A program made the position numbers and the translations under genes. From Lentisphaerae bacterium ADurb.Bin082 (GTDB lineage Bacteria > Verrucomicrobiota > Lentisphaeria > Oligosphaerales > Oligosphaeraceae): a stretch of DNA of 51,239 nt. Positions 6,735-15,276 of the stretch are shown in pieces (positions within the stretch are counted from its first letter, which is position 1; every line of letters begins with the position of its first letter). The notes beneath the pieces were generated by a model. It was given only the letters and a program-made list of their open reading frames with translations. It was not told the DNA's origin and did no database searches. The stretch spans positions 1 to 51,239 of the forward strand of contig MWEG01000019.1 of NCBI GenBank assembly GCA_002070945.1, in the 5' to 3' direction.

Positions 6735-6797
6735 TCAGTCGCGGTGGCTGACCTCGTTCAGACGCCGCCGAAAATCGTACTTGCCTTCAAGTGCCAT
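6735..6797 (-). CDS. 20-codon reading frame with a strong ribosome site; probable truncated gene start
   Basis: Downstream of the AraC gene, an AGGGGG ribosome site precedes an ATG by four bases, and the frame reads MALEGKYDFRRRLNEVSHRD before a TGA. The site is too good for chance, and the peptide looks like the start of a larger enzyme. The gene may have been cut short by a rearrangement next to the tRNA. The frames after the stop do not continue it. A genuine mini-protein is the alternative. Confidence 0.35.
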   Translation of the reverse strand: MALEGKYDFRRRLNEVSHRD

Positions 6798-6842
6798 GCT
6801 TCCCCCTGTCCTTTTTGGATTTCATCATAATATCTTTTATCA

Positions 6843-7667
6843 TCACCGTTCTTCGTTCCTGAACGCCACTGGCGGCAAGCCCTGGCTGCGCCGGAACACC
6901 CGGGAAAAATGCAACGGGTCAGAGAATCCGACCGCTGCCGCGACCTCCTTGATGCTCTGGCCGGTCTTGCGCAGCAAGTCGCTGGCGCGCGCCACCCGCA
7001 CCTTGGTCAGATACTTCATCGGCGTCGTCCCGCACTCCGCCCGGAAGACCCGGCATAGCTGCGACGTTGACAAGGCCGCCGCCCTGGCTATCGCCGTCAA
7101 GGTGAGGTCGCTTTCCGCGTAATGGCGGTAGATATAATCCAAGGCTTTACGCCAGGCTCGACCATCGTTGGTGCCGTTCACGCCGATGTTCTCATGCAGT
7201 TCAGCCAGGAAGCCCAGAAAGTCGCTCTTCAGGCGGATGGCATGCAGGCCCTCGCGCAGTTGGAACTGCCTAGTCAGCCTCAGGAAGGCGTCTGTCACGC
7301 GGGGCGGGTCATTCAAGGGCACATTCACCAGGAGCGGCGCTTCCAGCCAGGAGCGCAGCGGCGCCGGGGCGCTGGTTAGATTGAGCGAAATGCACCAGAA
7401 GCTCCAGCTGTCATCCGGGTCGCCGTAATTTCCGAAGGACGCATTAAGAACCGTCAGGCTGCCTGGTCGGCTGCGCACGGATTCGTCAGCAATGCTGATT
7501 GTAGCCGGGCCTCCGCCGGAGTGCAGGCCGAATTCCAGGTATGGCAGCCGCGCCGTCCGCACCGGGGTATGGTCTTCAGCCGCATACGCCAGGGGAACTA
7601 TCGGCAGCATCGACACCCAATCCGCGCATGCGGCGATGATCTCCTGCGCTTCCCTGCTTGCATCCAC
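6843..7667 (-). CDS. AraC-family transcriptional regulator
   Basis: A 274-residue regulator when started at the GTG at 7667, which has GGAGG nine bases upstream. The longer open frame would overlap the rRNA methylase gene and lacks such a site. The C-terminal ~100 residues carry the two AraC helix-turn-helix motifs (LTLTAIARAAALSTSQLCRV and SIKEVAAAVGFSDPLHFSRV). The N-terminal half is a cupin-like sensing domain. In Lentisphaerota and relatives, regulators of this type usually control nearby sugar genes. Here the only downstream gene on the same strand is the truncated frame at 6735-6797, so its original target may have been lost. Confidence 0.9.
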   Translation of the reverse strand: MDASREAQEIIAACADWVSMLPIVPLAYAAEDHTPVRTARLPYLEFGLHSGGGPATISIADESVRSRPGSLTVLNASFGNYGDPDDSWSFWCISLNLTSAPAPLRSWLEAPLLVNVPLNDPPRVTDAFLRLTRQFQLREGLHAIRLKSDFLGFLAELHENIGVNGTNDGRAWRKALDYIYRHYAESDLTLTAIARAAALSTSQLCRVFRAECGTTPMKYLTKVRVARASDLLRKTGQSIKEVAAAVGFSDPLHFSRVFRRSQGLPPVAFRNEER

Positions 7668-7692
7668 CTCGTCCGACCTCCGTGCCAGAGCC

Positions 7693-8412
7693 TCACCGGA
7701 GCTGATACATGGCGATCGCCGCCGCCACCGAGGCATTCAGGGAGTTGATCTTCCCGGCCTGCGGAATGGCGGCCACGTGCGTCGCGCTGTTCAAAATATA
7801 CTGGCTCACCCCGGAATCCTCGCCGCCGACCACCAGGAGGAGCTTTTCCAGGGCCAGGTTGGCGATGTCCTCCAGCAATGCCTTGCCGCCGCCATCCAGG
7901 GCCACCACCGCATAGCCTTCCTGCTGGGCAATCTTGACGTACTGGTTGGCTGAGCAATTGACTGCAATACGCAAATGTTCGCAGGCGCCTGCCGAGGCTT
8001 TCACTACCGAGGGAATGACCAAAGGCCCGCCCCGCCTCGGCAAAAGCACATCCCCCCAGCCGAACACTTCGGCGCTGCGCATGATCGCCCCGACGTTGTG
8101 CGGGTCTTCAATCGAGTCCAGCAACACCAGCCGACGTGCGCCAAGCATCTCTGCATAAAGAAGATAGGGAAATGGCCCTCCCTCCAGGACCACGCCCTGG
8201 TGCTCGCGGGTGCCGCACAAATCGTACAATTGCGCCCTGTCCGCCGCCTCGACCCGGATCGAACGCGCTTCCAGGAACTGCCCTAGTTTGCGCAAGCGAG
8301 GGTTGTTGCCGCCGTCGCGATACAGCCAGACCCGGTGGATGTCCCGCCGTCCAGCCCGGACCGTTTCAAAAACAGGATTAATGCCGTAAATCGTGTCAGC
8401 GCCTTGCTTCAT
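7693..8412 (-). CDS. rlmB: 23S rRNA (guanosine-2'-O)-methyltransferase, SpoU/TrmH family
   Basis: Transfers a methyl group from S-adenosylmethionine to a ribose 2'-O of rRNA. All three SPOUT motifs are present: DPHNVGAIMRSAEVFG, then LLVVGGEDSGVSQ, then NSLNASVAAAIAMYQL at the C-terminus, which forms the trefoil knot. The N-terminal substrate-binding domain starts with IYGINPVFETV, as in RlmB. The ATG at 8412 gives 239 residues, the normal length; an in-frame extension to 8547 adds 45 residues of poor similarity. RlmB (G2251) is the best guess, but a TrmH-type tRNA target cannot be excluded. Confidence 0.88.
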   Translation of the reverse strand: MKQGADTIYGINPVFETVRAGRRDIHRVWLYRDGGNNPRLRKLGQFLEARSIRVEAADRAQLYDLCGTREHQGVVLEGGPFPYLLYAEMLGARRLVLLDSIEDPHNVGAIMRSAEVFGWGDVLLPRRGGPLVIPSVVKASAGACEHLRIAVNCSANQYVKIAQQEGYAVVALDGGGKALLEDIANLALEKLLLVVGGEDSGVSQYILNSATHVAAIPQAGKINSLNASVAAAIAMYQLR

Positions 8413-8663
8413 GCCTGCCGCCTTTCCAAAAACAACGCCGACCATGCCTGACAATGCATGGTTCGCCAAGGCTATTAACATATTGCCGACGCCCTGAAAC
8501 GCAACAACGCGCATACCGCGATTTACCCCTGGACTGCGGCGAAACACATTTTCCGCCTATGCCGGGCATTGCATTCTGAGGTTCAAGGGGGTAAATTTAT
8601 ATTTTTGCCCTAAACTGCGCATTCGCTGACGACTTGTCCATTTTCCAGGGGAGAAAACTCATC

Positions 8664-9692
8664 ATGATGGCTGAAATTTTTTACCTTGTCGCCTGCGCCG
8701 CCTCTCCTGAGGGCGGCATTTACCGGTACGCCTATGACAACGGCATAGTCCAGCAGCTTGGCTTCACTCCTATTGAAAACGCCAGCTATGTCACGCTTTC
8801 GCCTGACCGGCAATTCCTGTATGCTGTCTGCTCCATTGGCGGCCAGGGGGCGGCAGCCGCGTTCAAGGTCAACCGCGACCAGTCCTTGACCATGCTCAAC
8901 ATCATGCCTACCGAAGGCGCTTCCGCCTGCCATCTGGCGACCTCACCCGATGGCAAATTCCTGTTCTGCGCTAACTACCGTAACGGCACTATCGCCGAAT
9001 TCGCTCTGCACGATGGCGGCATCCTGAAAAGGACTAAAATCGTCCAACATTCAGGCCGCGGCCCCAATGTTAAACGCCAGGATGGCCCCCACGCCCACTT
9101 CACCAGTATGACGCCAGACAACAAGTATCTCTGCGTCATTGACCTCGGTATTGACGCCGTCATCTGCTACCCCGTCACCCCGGACCAGGGCCTCATCCAG
9201 GATCAGGCCATCATCCATAAAGTCGAACCTGGCGCTGGGCCGCGCCATCTGGCTTTCGCTCCAGACGGCAAGCACGCCTACGTGTTGACCGAACTGGGCA
9301 ACACCGTCATCACCCTGGCCTACCGCGACGGCCATTTCACCCATCGGCAAACCATCAGCACGCTGCCCAAAGCCTACAGCGGCGCCTCGTTTGCCGCCGC
9401 CATCCGCGTCTCTGCTGACCAGCGCTTTGTCATCGCTTCCAACCGCGGCTTCGACAGCCTCGCAGTCTTCAAGATTCAGCCTGATGCGACCCTCGTCGCC
9501 CACGACGTGGTTCTCACCGGCGGAAAATCGCCTCGCGACGTCAATTTCCTCCCTGGCAACCTCCATTTCGCCGCTGCCAACGAAAGCTCAGACAGCGTCT
9601 TCTTCTATGATTACGACCCCGCCAGCGGCAAGCTGACGCCGGACGGCAATGTGATCACGACCCTGCCCTGCCCACGCTGCATCTTCTGGTAA
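8664..9692 (+). CDS. Lactonase-type seven-bladed beta-propeller (6-phosphogluconolactonase-like)
   Basis: A 342-residue protein built of repeated beta-propeller blades with the signatures VTLSPDRQFLYAV, LATSPDGKFLFCANY, LAFAPDGKHAYVLTELGNTV and GKSPRDVNFLPGN, typical of the YbhE/Pgl lactonase family. These hydrolyse 6-phosphogluconolactone or related sugar lactones in the cytoplasm; no signal peptide is present. The start at the ATG pair 8664/8667 follows a GGGGAG ribosome site; the longer frame from 8634 would put that site inside the gene. It lies upstream of mutM with a 49-base gap, perhaps co-transcribed. The exact substrate is not determined by sequence. Confidence 0.85.
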   Translation: MMAEIFYLVACAASPEGGIYRYAYDNGIVQQLGFTPIENASYVTLSPDRQFLYAVCSIGGQGAAAAFKVNRDQSLTMLNIMPTEGASACHLATSPDGKFLFCANYRNGTIAEFALHDGGILKRTKIVQHSGRGPNVKRQDGPHAHFTSMTPDNKYLCVIDLGIDAVICYPVTPDQGLIQDQAIIHKVEPGAGPRHLAFAPDGKHAYVLTELGNTVITLAYRDGHFTHRQTISTLPKAYSGASFAAAIRVSADQRFVIASNRGFDSLAVFKIQPDATLVAHDVVLTGGKSPRDVNFLPGNLHFAAANESSDSVFFYDYDPASGKLTPDGNVITTLPCPRCIFW

Positions 9693-9741
9693 ACCCAGCC
9701 CACCGGCCTCCGCCCTGCCCCGTCTGGAACGTCCTCCTGCC

Positions 9742-10569
9742 ATGCCTGAACTGCCCGAAGTCGAAACCGTCTGCCGCGGCCTTGCCGCCAGTCTCGTCAA
9801 CGCAACCATCACCTCAGCCGAGACCAGGGCGCACCTCCGCCATCACCCAGAGCCGAGCGAACTCCAGGACTTCTGCCAGGGACGCACCATCCACTCCATT
9901 CGCCGGCGCGCCAAATACATCCTCGTGACTTTCGCGGAGAACGACGGCCTCCTCCTGCACCTCGGCATGACCGGCGCATTCAAAATCGACGGCTATGACG
10001 GCCCTCCAGAAAAGCACGCCCACGTCATCTGGCGCTTGGCAGACGGCCGCAGCTGGCGTTTTTTAGACCCGCGCCGCTTCGGCGCCATCTTCATCTGCCG
10101 GCAGGACCTGGACAAATCCGTTCCCCCGCCACTCGCCAACCTCGGCCCCGAACCGCTCACAGCGGATTTCACCCCCGCCGGACTTTATACCGCCACCCGC
10201 AACCGCAACACGCCGATCAAAAATTTCATTATGGCCCAGGAGAACGTCGTCGGCGTTGGCAACATCTATGCCAGCGAAGCGTTGTTCCGAGCCCGCCTAT
10301 CGCCGCTGAAACCGGCCAGCACACTCAGTCGAACCGCCTGCCGCAACTTGACAGCGGCCATCAAAGCAGTGCTGACCGAAGCCATCGCAGCCGGCGGCAC
10401 CACGATCAGCGACTTCCATGCCCTCGACGGCAGCGAGGGCAAATTCACCGTCGCCCTGCAAGTCTATGGACGCAATGGACAGCCCTGCCCAGTCTGCGGA
10501 CAGGCAATCCAACGCCTAGTCATCGCCGGTCGCTCGTCATTCTTCTGCAAAAAATGCCAAAAGCCATGA
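9742..10569 (+). CDS. mutM: Formamidopyrimidine-DNA glycosylase
   Basis: Excises oxidised purines such as 8-oxoguanine and nicks the abasic site. The 275-residue product begins MPELPEVETVCRGL, where Pro1 (after Met removal) is the catalytic nucleophile and the following Glu residues belong to the active site. It has the helix-two-turn-helix region with ENVVGVGNIYASEALF and ends with the four-Cys zinc finger CPVCGQAIQRL...FFCKKCQ. Length and all motifs match the family. A strong terminator follows 81 bases downstream. Confidence 0.97.
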   Translation: MPELPEVETVCRGLAASLVNATITSAETRAHLRHHPEPSELQDFCQGRTIHSIRRRAKYILVTFAENDGLLLHLGMTGAFKIDGYDGPPEKHAHVIWRLADGRSWRFLDPRRFGAIFICRQDLDKSVPPPLANLGPEPLTADFTPAGLYTATRNRNTPIKNFIMAQENVVGVGNIYASEALFRARLSPLKPASTLSRTACRNLTAAIKAVLTEAIAAGGTTISDFHALDGSEGKFTVALQVYGRNGQPCPVCGQAIQRLVIAGRSSFFCKKCQKP

Positions 10570-10650
10570 CCGAAGCCGCTAAGCAGGGACGACGCGCACG
10601 CCAGCACGCCTGAAAACGACCGCCGCACCGAACTCGCGCCAAGGCAAAAA

Positions 10651-10698
10651 AGCCGTTGCCAGCCTGACTAACCCGTCAGGCTGGCAACGGCTTTTTTT
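10651..10698. terminator. Strong terminator after mutM
   Basis: An 18-bp perfect stem (from AGCCGTTGCCAGCCTGAC) with a 6-base loop TAACCC is followed by six T, with an A-run on the other side. It may work in both directions. Confidence 0.9.
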
Positions 10699-10758
10699 GT
10701 GTCCGTGACAAGACAACGCCGTCCGTAAGGAAACGGTTAAAATGTGCAATTCGCCCCT

Positions 10759-10841
10759 GCGGCAAGCTGAAGCTGAACTACAGGCGGCACGTGCGGCAAG
10801 CTGAAGCTTGAACTACAGGCGGCACGTACGGCAAGCTGAAG
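10759..10841. repeat. 34/35-bp tandem repeat, two and a half copies
   Basis: Units at 10759-10792 and 10793-10827 both start GCGGCAAGCTGAAGC and end GGCGGCACGT; a third is cut after 14 bases. They sit in the gap before the mraZ promoter. No coding or promoter function is apparent. Confidence 0.85.
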
Positions 10842-10882
10842 TATTCAGCCCCAAATTTCGCTCATTAACAAAAAAATGACGA

Positions 10883-10914
10883 AAAAGCATCTTTTTTCGA
10901 AAAAAAATGCTTTT
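10883..10914. repeat. 32-bp AT-rich palindrome
   Basis: AAAAGCAT (10883-10890) pairs with ATGCTTTT (10907-10914), and the centre TTTTTTCGAAAAAA continues the symmetry with one mismatch. It lies just upstream of the -35 box of the mraZ promoter and could be a terminator or a regulator site. Confidence 0.7.
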
Positions 10915-10919
10915 AAGGC

Positions 10920-11001
10920 TTGAACGAGGGCATTTCAGAGGTATTTTAGGTGCTATTAGGATGCGGAAAGGCGATTCCAGATGAGTTTAGGGGAATTTAG
11001 G
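10920..11001 (+). promoter_or_regulatory. mraZ promoter with MraZ-box-like repeats
   Basis: TTGAAC (10920-10925) and TATTTT (10942-10947) are 16 bases apart. TTAGG occurs at 10946, 10956, 10987 and 10997, i.e. two pairs with an exact 10-bp period. MraZ is known to bind short G-rich direct repeats with 10-bp phasing in front of its own gene. The first pair overlaps the -10 box, fitting autorepression (inference). Confidence 0.6.
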
Positions 11002-11027
11002 GAATTGTTTTTTAAACCTATCCAAGC

Positions 11028-11519
11028 ATGAATCCCTCGGACACCAATCAGGAGAGATCCTTTCTCGGCATGAGCACGTGCGCGATCGACTCGCAGCGTC
11101 GCGTCGTCTTGCCTAAGGCTTGGCGTCTCAGTTCCGACACCGAGAACACCAGGTTTTACCTAATTCCCGACAACTCATCGAGCATCCAGATCATCACTGT
11201 TGAAGACTACCGCCTCCTTTTGCACCAAATACGCTACACTCCGTCGACTTCCGCCGAGGAAGCCAACCTCCGCTCCAGCATCGCCATCTATTCCCAGGAA
11301 ATCCAGTTAGACAAGCAGGGTCGCTTCGCCATCAGCCCGGAATTGATGCAGTATGCCGGCCTGACAGACAAGGTCGCCTTCGTCGGCGGCTTCACTCATG
11401 GACGCATCTTCGCCCCCGAAAATTGGGAAAAAAGCCAAGCACCGGCCGAGAAAAGCGTCAATTACATGACAGGCCTGCGCTCCAAGATACAGCCCGCCAG
11501 TCTAACGCCACCCTCCTGA
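11028..11519 (+). CDS. mraZ: MraZ, transcriptional regulator of the division/cell wall cluster
   Basis: A 163-residue protein with two SpoVT/AbrB-like MraZ repeats, each with the swapped-hairpin signature: FLGMSTCAIDSQRRVVLPKA and SQEIQLDKQGRFAISPEL. The second repeat is followed by AFVGGFTHGRIFAPENW. MraZ forms an octameric ring that binds direct repeats upstream of its own operon and usually represses it. It is the first gene of the cluster mraZ-rsmH-ftsL-PBP-murE. No good ribosome site precedes the ATG, so the start could be slightly further in, at the ATG of MSTCAID. Confidence 0.95.
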   Translation: MNPSDTNQERSFLGMSTCAIDSQRRVVLPKAWRLSSDTENTRFYLIPDNSSSIQIITVEDYRLLLHQIRYTPSTSAEEANLRSSIAIYSQEIQLDKQGRFAISPELMQYAGLTDKVAFVGGFTHGRIFAPENWEKSQAPAEKSVNYMTGLRSKIQPASLTPPS

Positions 11520-11579
11520 AAAACAACGCCAACGTCTTCCGCCCTTACTATAGCACACTTTCAACCGACGACCACCACG

Positions 11580-12539
11580 ATGACATTCCTCCACCAACCT
11601 GTTTTTCTGGACCAGGCCGCCGAGATTCTCTGTGCGGCGCCGGGGAGACGTTTTGTGGATGCGACCCTTGGCGGCGGCGGTCACGCAGCCGCCATCCTTA
11701 CCCGCCGGCCTGACGCCGAGCTGCTCGGCATCGACCGAGACCCGAACGCGATTGACGCCGCCAGCCAGCACCTGGCCTCCTTGGCCAGCCGAGCGCACCT
11801 CTGCCACGACCGCTTTTCCAACCTTGAAGTTTGCGCCGCCAGCATCGGCTGGCAGACCGTTGACGGCGTCCTGCTCGACCTTGGCGTCTCCTCGCCCCAG
11901 CTTGACACCCCGGAACGCGGCTTCTCCTTCCGCTTTGACGGCCCCCTCGACATGCGCATGGACCCATCCGCGCAGACCAACACGGCCGCCGACCTCCTCA
12001 ACAACCTCTCGGAAACAGAACTGGCAGACCTCTTCTTCAACTATGGTGAAGAGCGCATGTCGCGCCGCATCGCCCGAGCCATCGTCGCCCGACGCCAGGA
12101 AAAACCGTGGCAGCGGACGCACGACCTCGCCCAGCTCCTGGAAAAAATCGTTGGCTACAAACACCAGCATGGCCTCCATCCCGCCACCCGCTGCTTCCAA
12201 GCCCTCCGCATCGCCGTCAACCATGAACTCGAAGAACTCGAAAACACCCTCCCTGTCGCCGCCAGGCTGCTGAGTCCGCAAGGCCGAATCGCCGTCATCT
12301 CCTTCCATTCCCTTGAAGACAGACTCGTCAAAAATTTCTTTCGTCATGAAAGCTCTTCTTGCGTCTGTCCTCCTGGGCTGCCGGTCTGCACCTGCGGCAA
12401 AACCGCCAGCCTGACCCTTTTGACGCGCAAAGCCCTGCGCCCCACAGCTGCGGAAACTCAGGCTAACCCACGCGCTTCCTGCGCCAAGCTCCGCGCCGCC
12501 AGCAAAAACGAGACCATGAATACCGCCGACCACTTTTAA
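11580..12539 (+). CDS. rsmH: 16S rRNA (cytosine-1402-N4)-methyltransferase
   Basis: A 319-residue protein with the RsmH/MraW signatures: HQPVFLDQAAEIL at the start, the SAM-binding loop FVDATLGGGGHAAAIL, VDGVLLDLGVSSPQLD, the GFSFRFDGPLDMRMD block and GRIAVISFHSLEDRLVKNFF near the end. It methylates N4 of C1402 in the ribosomal P site. Its position right after mraZ is the usual one. It contains a Cys-rich insert (CVCPPGLPVCTCG, about residues 260-275) as seen in many family members. Confidence 0.97.
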   Translation: MTFLHQPVFLDQAAEILCAAPGRRFVDATLGGGGHAAAILTRRPDAELLGIDRDPNAIDAASQHLASLASRAHLCHDRFSNLEVCAASIGWQTVDGVLLDLGVSSPQLDTPERGFSFRFDGPLDMRMDPSAQTNTAADLLNNLSETELADLFFNYGEERMSRRIARAIVARRQEKPWQRTHDLAQLLEKIVGYKHQHGLHPATRCFQALRIAVNHELEELENTLPVAARLLSPQGRIAVISFHSLEDRLVKNFFRHESSSCVCPPGLPVCTCGKTASLTLLTRKALRPTAAETQANPRASCAKLRAASKNETMNTADHF

Positions 12540-12562
12540 CCTCAAAAGATATAAGGCAAGCC

Positions 12563-12994
12563 ATGACCATTTTCAACCCAGCTTTCGTCTCTGCCGCGAC
12601 CGCCTGCCGCCCCCCTCTCGGCCGTGTTCACTCCCAGCCCTCGCTCGTGTCTCGACTGTTTTTCATCATTTTCATCGTCACTGGCATCGTCGGCATTGCT
12701 TTAAGTTACGTGCGCATCAACGAAAAGCGCGCCAACCTACTCCAGGCGATTGACAGCCTTGAAAACGCCATCGCCATCACCAACAAGGAACTCAACAACC
12801 TTCGGGTCACGGCCGAATGCCACAAAGGCCGCTGCATCCTTCTGCAAGCCCAGGCCATGGGCTTGCAGCCGCCGGAGCTCGGCCAGGTCATCCGCCTGCG
12901 TCGCTCCGAACCATCTGCCGGCAATCCCCGGGAGCAGGAGACGTCCATAGCCCGCCTTGACCGTCGCGCCCGCCGCACCGGCACCACCCCATAA
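12563..12994 (+). CDS. ftsL: FtsL-like cell division protein
   Basis: A 143-residue bitopic membrane protein. About 30 cytoplasmic residues are followed by a single transmembrane helix (LFFIIFIVTGIVGIALSYV, about 33-51) and then a heptad-rich segment (LLQAIDSLENAIAITNKELN) that should form the periplasmic coiled coil. Position between rsmH and the class B PBP gene, topology and size identify FtsL, which in known systems links FtsB/FtsQ to FtsWI at the septum. Sequence conservation in this family is low, so the call rests mainly on context. Confidence 0.8.
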   Translation: MTIFNPAFVSAATACRPPLGRVHSQPSLVSRLFFIIFIVTGIVGIALSYVRINEKRANLLQAIDSLENAIAITNKELNNLRVTAECHKGRCILLQAQAMGLQPPELGQVIRLRRSEPSAGNPREQETSIARLDRRARRTGTTP

Positions 12995-13014
12995 CCCACG
13001 TTAGGCGCAGCACC

Positions 13015-15276
13015 ATGTCCTCTGCCAGCGAACAGCCGAAACAACAGCCGCTCTGGCTGCGTCTTCGGGCCGCCGCCCGGCGCGTCCAGGCGCCAGTCGC
13101 GGCCCTGCCCGCCCCCGTCGTCCGCATCGGCCGCCTGCTTGGCCAACGGCTGCTGCGGTTCTGGAGGCAGTTCGCCCCTGACGGCAAACAACTCCCCCAG
13201 AACCGGGGCGAATCGACAAATTTCGCGCCGCTTGCACGCTATGCCTGCCTGGCGGTCGTGCTTGTGCTGTTGTTCGGCGGCGTGGCTCGCCATATCTACA
13301 ACCTCCAGGTCACGAGGCACCAGGAACTCTACCTGGAAGCCCAGAAGCTCTACACCCGCATGGCGGTGAAACAAGCCCAACGCGGCAAAATCTATGATTT
13401 GGCCGGCAATCTCCTTGCTGGTAACATCGCTATCCAAAACATCTATGCCGAGCCCAAGCGCTTCAACAAAAAACATTACCATGCCATCACCAAACTCTTG
13501 GCTGACACCTTGCAGCTCGACTACAACGAGCTGGATCGGCGCTTCCAGGCGATCCAAAGGCACGAGCACATCAAAATCTGCATCAAGGACTTCGTCGACA
13601 CCCAGGCCGCCCACCACATCGTCAATGCCGCCCTGCCCGGCGTCACCGTCGAATGCTCCCAGAAGGCTTCTGGTCTGTTCAGGGTGATTTTCCGGCCCAC
13701 CCAGGCCGGCCGCCAACGGCAGGACGTGGTCAACATCCTGGCCCGCATCCTTGACCTGTCCGCCGAGGACATCGACAATCAAATCCTGCGCGCCTTCAAC
13801 CGACCCTCGGAAATCGTCGTCAAACGCCACGTCGACTATAGCGTCGCCCATAAGATCAAGAAAGTCGCTGAAAAAAATCAGTACTCGGGCATCCGCATTG
13901 AGGAAGAGTACCTGCGCAATTACCCGCACGACCGCCAGCTCGCCAACCTGATCGGCTTTCTGGACAACAATGGCAAAGGCGTCAGCGGCATAGAGGCGCT
14001 CTTTGACGCGCACATGCAGCCGACGCCCGGCAAAATTCAGTTTGAGCGAGACGGCAGCAACCGGATGATTCCGCAAAGCGTCATCACCATGTCGGAGCCA
14101 GAGAACGGCACAGATGTCTATTTGACCATCGCCCTGCCCATTCAGCAGATTGTGGACGAGGAGCTTACGCGCCTCGTGGCGCTCCACGAGCCCAAAAGAG
14201 CCTACGTGATCATGATGAATCCGAAAACCGGCGCCATCATGGCTCTGGGGCATTACCCGTCGTTCAACCCCAACGACCGGTCTACTATGACTGACGGGGC
14301 GATCATCCAGCCGCATGCCTTCATGATGGGATTCGAACCAGGTTCCATCATGAAAGGCATCAGCATCGCCGCCGTCATGGAACAACGTCCCATCGGCCTT
14401 GAGGACACTTTCTACTGCGAAAGAGGCACCTGGTACTATGGCGGCCGGCCCCTGCACGACAGCAGCGGCAGCCGCTTTGAAAACATGACCGTCCTGGAAA
14501 TCGTCAAGAAGTCAAGCAACATCGGAACCGCTAAAATCGCCCTTGAGATAGAGGAAAAAGACCTTTACCAGCACCTGCTGGACTTTGGCTTCGGCCGCCG
14601 CACCGGCGTCGGCTTCATTCCCGCTAACGGCGACCCTGTCTTTTTCCGCAATGAAGCGCACGGGCGCTTGCCTGGGTTAGAACAATGGAGCAAAGTTTCC
14701 ATCACTCGCATTCCAATCGGGCAAGGCATCCTCTGCACCCCCCTGCAAATGGTGCAGGCATACGGCGCTTTGGCCAATCATGGCATCATGATGCAGCCCT
14801 ACATCATCGCCAAAACCGTCACTGGAGGCGTCAGCCGTTTTTCCTCCCCGCTAGTCAAGGGCCAGCCCATCCAGCCGGAAACGGCCCGGAAAATGACGCA
14901 GGCCCTGAAGGAGGTCACGACTAAGGGCGGCACGGGGACCAGGGCTGCTGTGCCTGGCTTCGAAGTGGCCGGAAAAACCGGCACTGCCCAGAAATGGATC
15001 AGCGACCCCAGCCTGAAAGCCAAGGGCTACTATTCACACCGGGAATACGTGGCCTCGTTCATCGGCTACGTTCCTGCTGACAACCCGGAATTCGTACTCC
15101 TGGTGGCTGTTGATTCGCCCTCGACCGGAGCGCACTACGGTGGCACCGTCGCCGGCCCCACCTTTTCCAGGGTCTCGGTACGCACCCTATGTTTTCTCCA
15201 GATACCGCCAACGACCGACGCTTTGACGCCGCCTGCCATGACCGCCTCGACCGGCACGGCTGCCACCAATCCATAA
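13015..15276 (+). CDS. ftsI: Class B penicillin-binding protein (FtsI/PBP3-type transpeptidase)
   Basis: Cross-links septal peptidoglycan. The 753-residue protein has a long Pro/Arg-rich cytoplasmic N-terminus of about 75 residues, one transmembrane helix (YACLAVVLVLLFGGVARHI), a dimerization domain, and the transpeptidase domain. Catalytic motifs: S444-I-M-K447 in EPGSIMKG, S500-S-N502, and K654-T-G in VAGKTGTAQKW. It is longer than E. coli FtsI (588 aa), partly because of the N-terminal extension. No PASTA domain is present, and the C-terminal tail is Thr/Pro/Ala-rich. It is the fourth gene of the dcw cluster. Confidence 0.93.
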   Translation: MSSASEQPKQQPLWLRLRAAARRVQAPVAALPAPVVRIGRLLGQRLLRFWRQFAPDGKQLPQNRGESTNFAPLARYACLAVVLVLLFGGVARHIYNLQVTRHQELYLEAQKLYTRMAVKQAQRGKIYDLAGNLLAGNIAIQNIYAEPKRFNKKHYHAITKLLADTLQLDYNELDRRFQAIQRHEHIKICIKDFVDTQAAHHIVNAALPGVTVECSQKASGLFRVIFRPTQAGRQRQDVVNILARILDLSAEDIDNQILRAFNRPSEIVVKRHVDYSVAHKIKKVAEKNQYSGIRIEEEYLRNYPHDRQLANLIGFLDNNGKGVSGIEALFDAHMQPTPGKIQFERDGSNRMIPQSVITMSEPENGTDVYLTIALPIQQIVDEELTRLVALHEPKRAYVIMMNPKTGAIMALGHYPSFNPNDRSTMTDGAIIQPHAFMMGFEPGSIMKGISIAAVMEQRPIGLEDTFYCERGTWYYGGRPLHDSSGSRFENMTVLEIVKKSSNIGTAKIALEIEEKDLYQHLLDFGFGRRTGVGFIPANGDPVFFRNEAHGRLPGLEQWSKVSITRIPIGQGILCTPLQMVQAYGALANHGIMMQPYIIAKTVTGGVSRFSSPLVKGQPIQPETARKMTQALKEVTTKGGTGTRAAVPGFEVAGKTGTAQKWISDPSLKAKGYYSHREYVASFIGYVPADNPEFVLLVAVDSPSTGAHYGGTVAGPTFSRVSVRTLCFLQIPPTTDALTPPAMTASTGTAATNP

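Noticed and set aside
5812..7122. 436-codon plus-strand frame through the repeats, tRNA and AraC region
   Set aside because: It runs through a tRNA gene, an opposite-strand regulator and tandem repeats; no ribosome site.
11502..12545. 347-codon minus-strand frame opposite rsmH
   Set aside because: Mirror frame of rsmH, with Gly/Val-rich composition and no motif.
12706..14457. 583-codon minus-strand frame opposite ftsL and the PBP gene
   Set aside because: It is antisense to two genes with clear motifs, and its composition is that expected from a GC-rich mirror frame.
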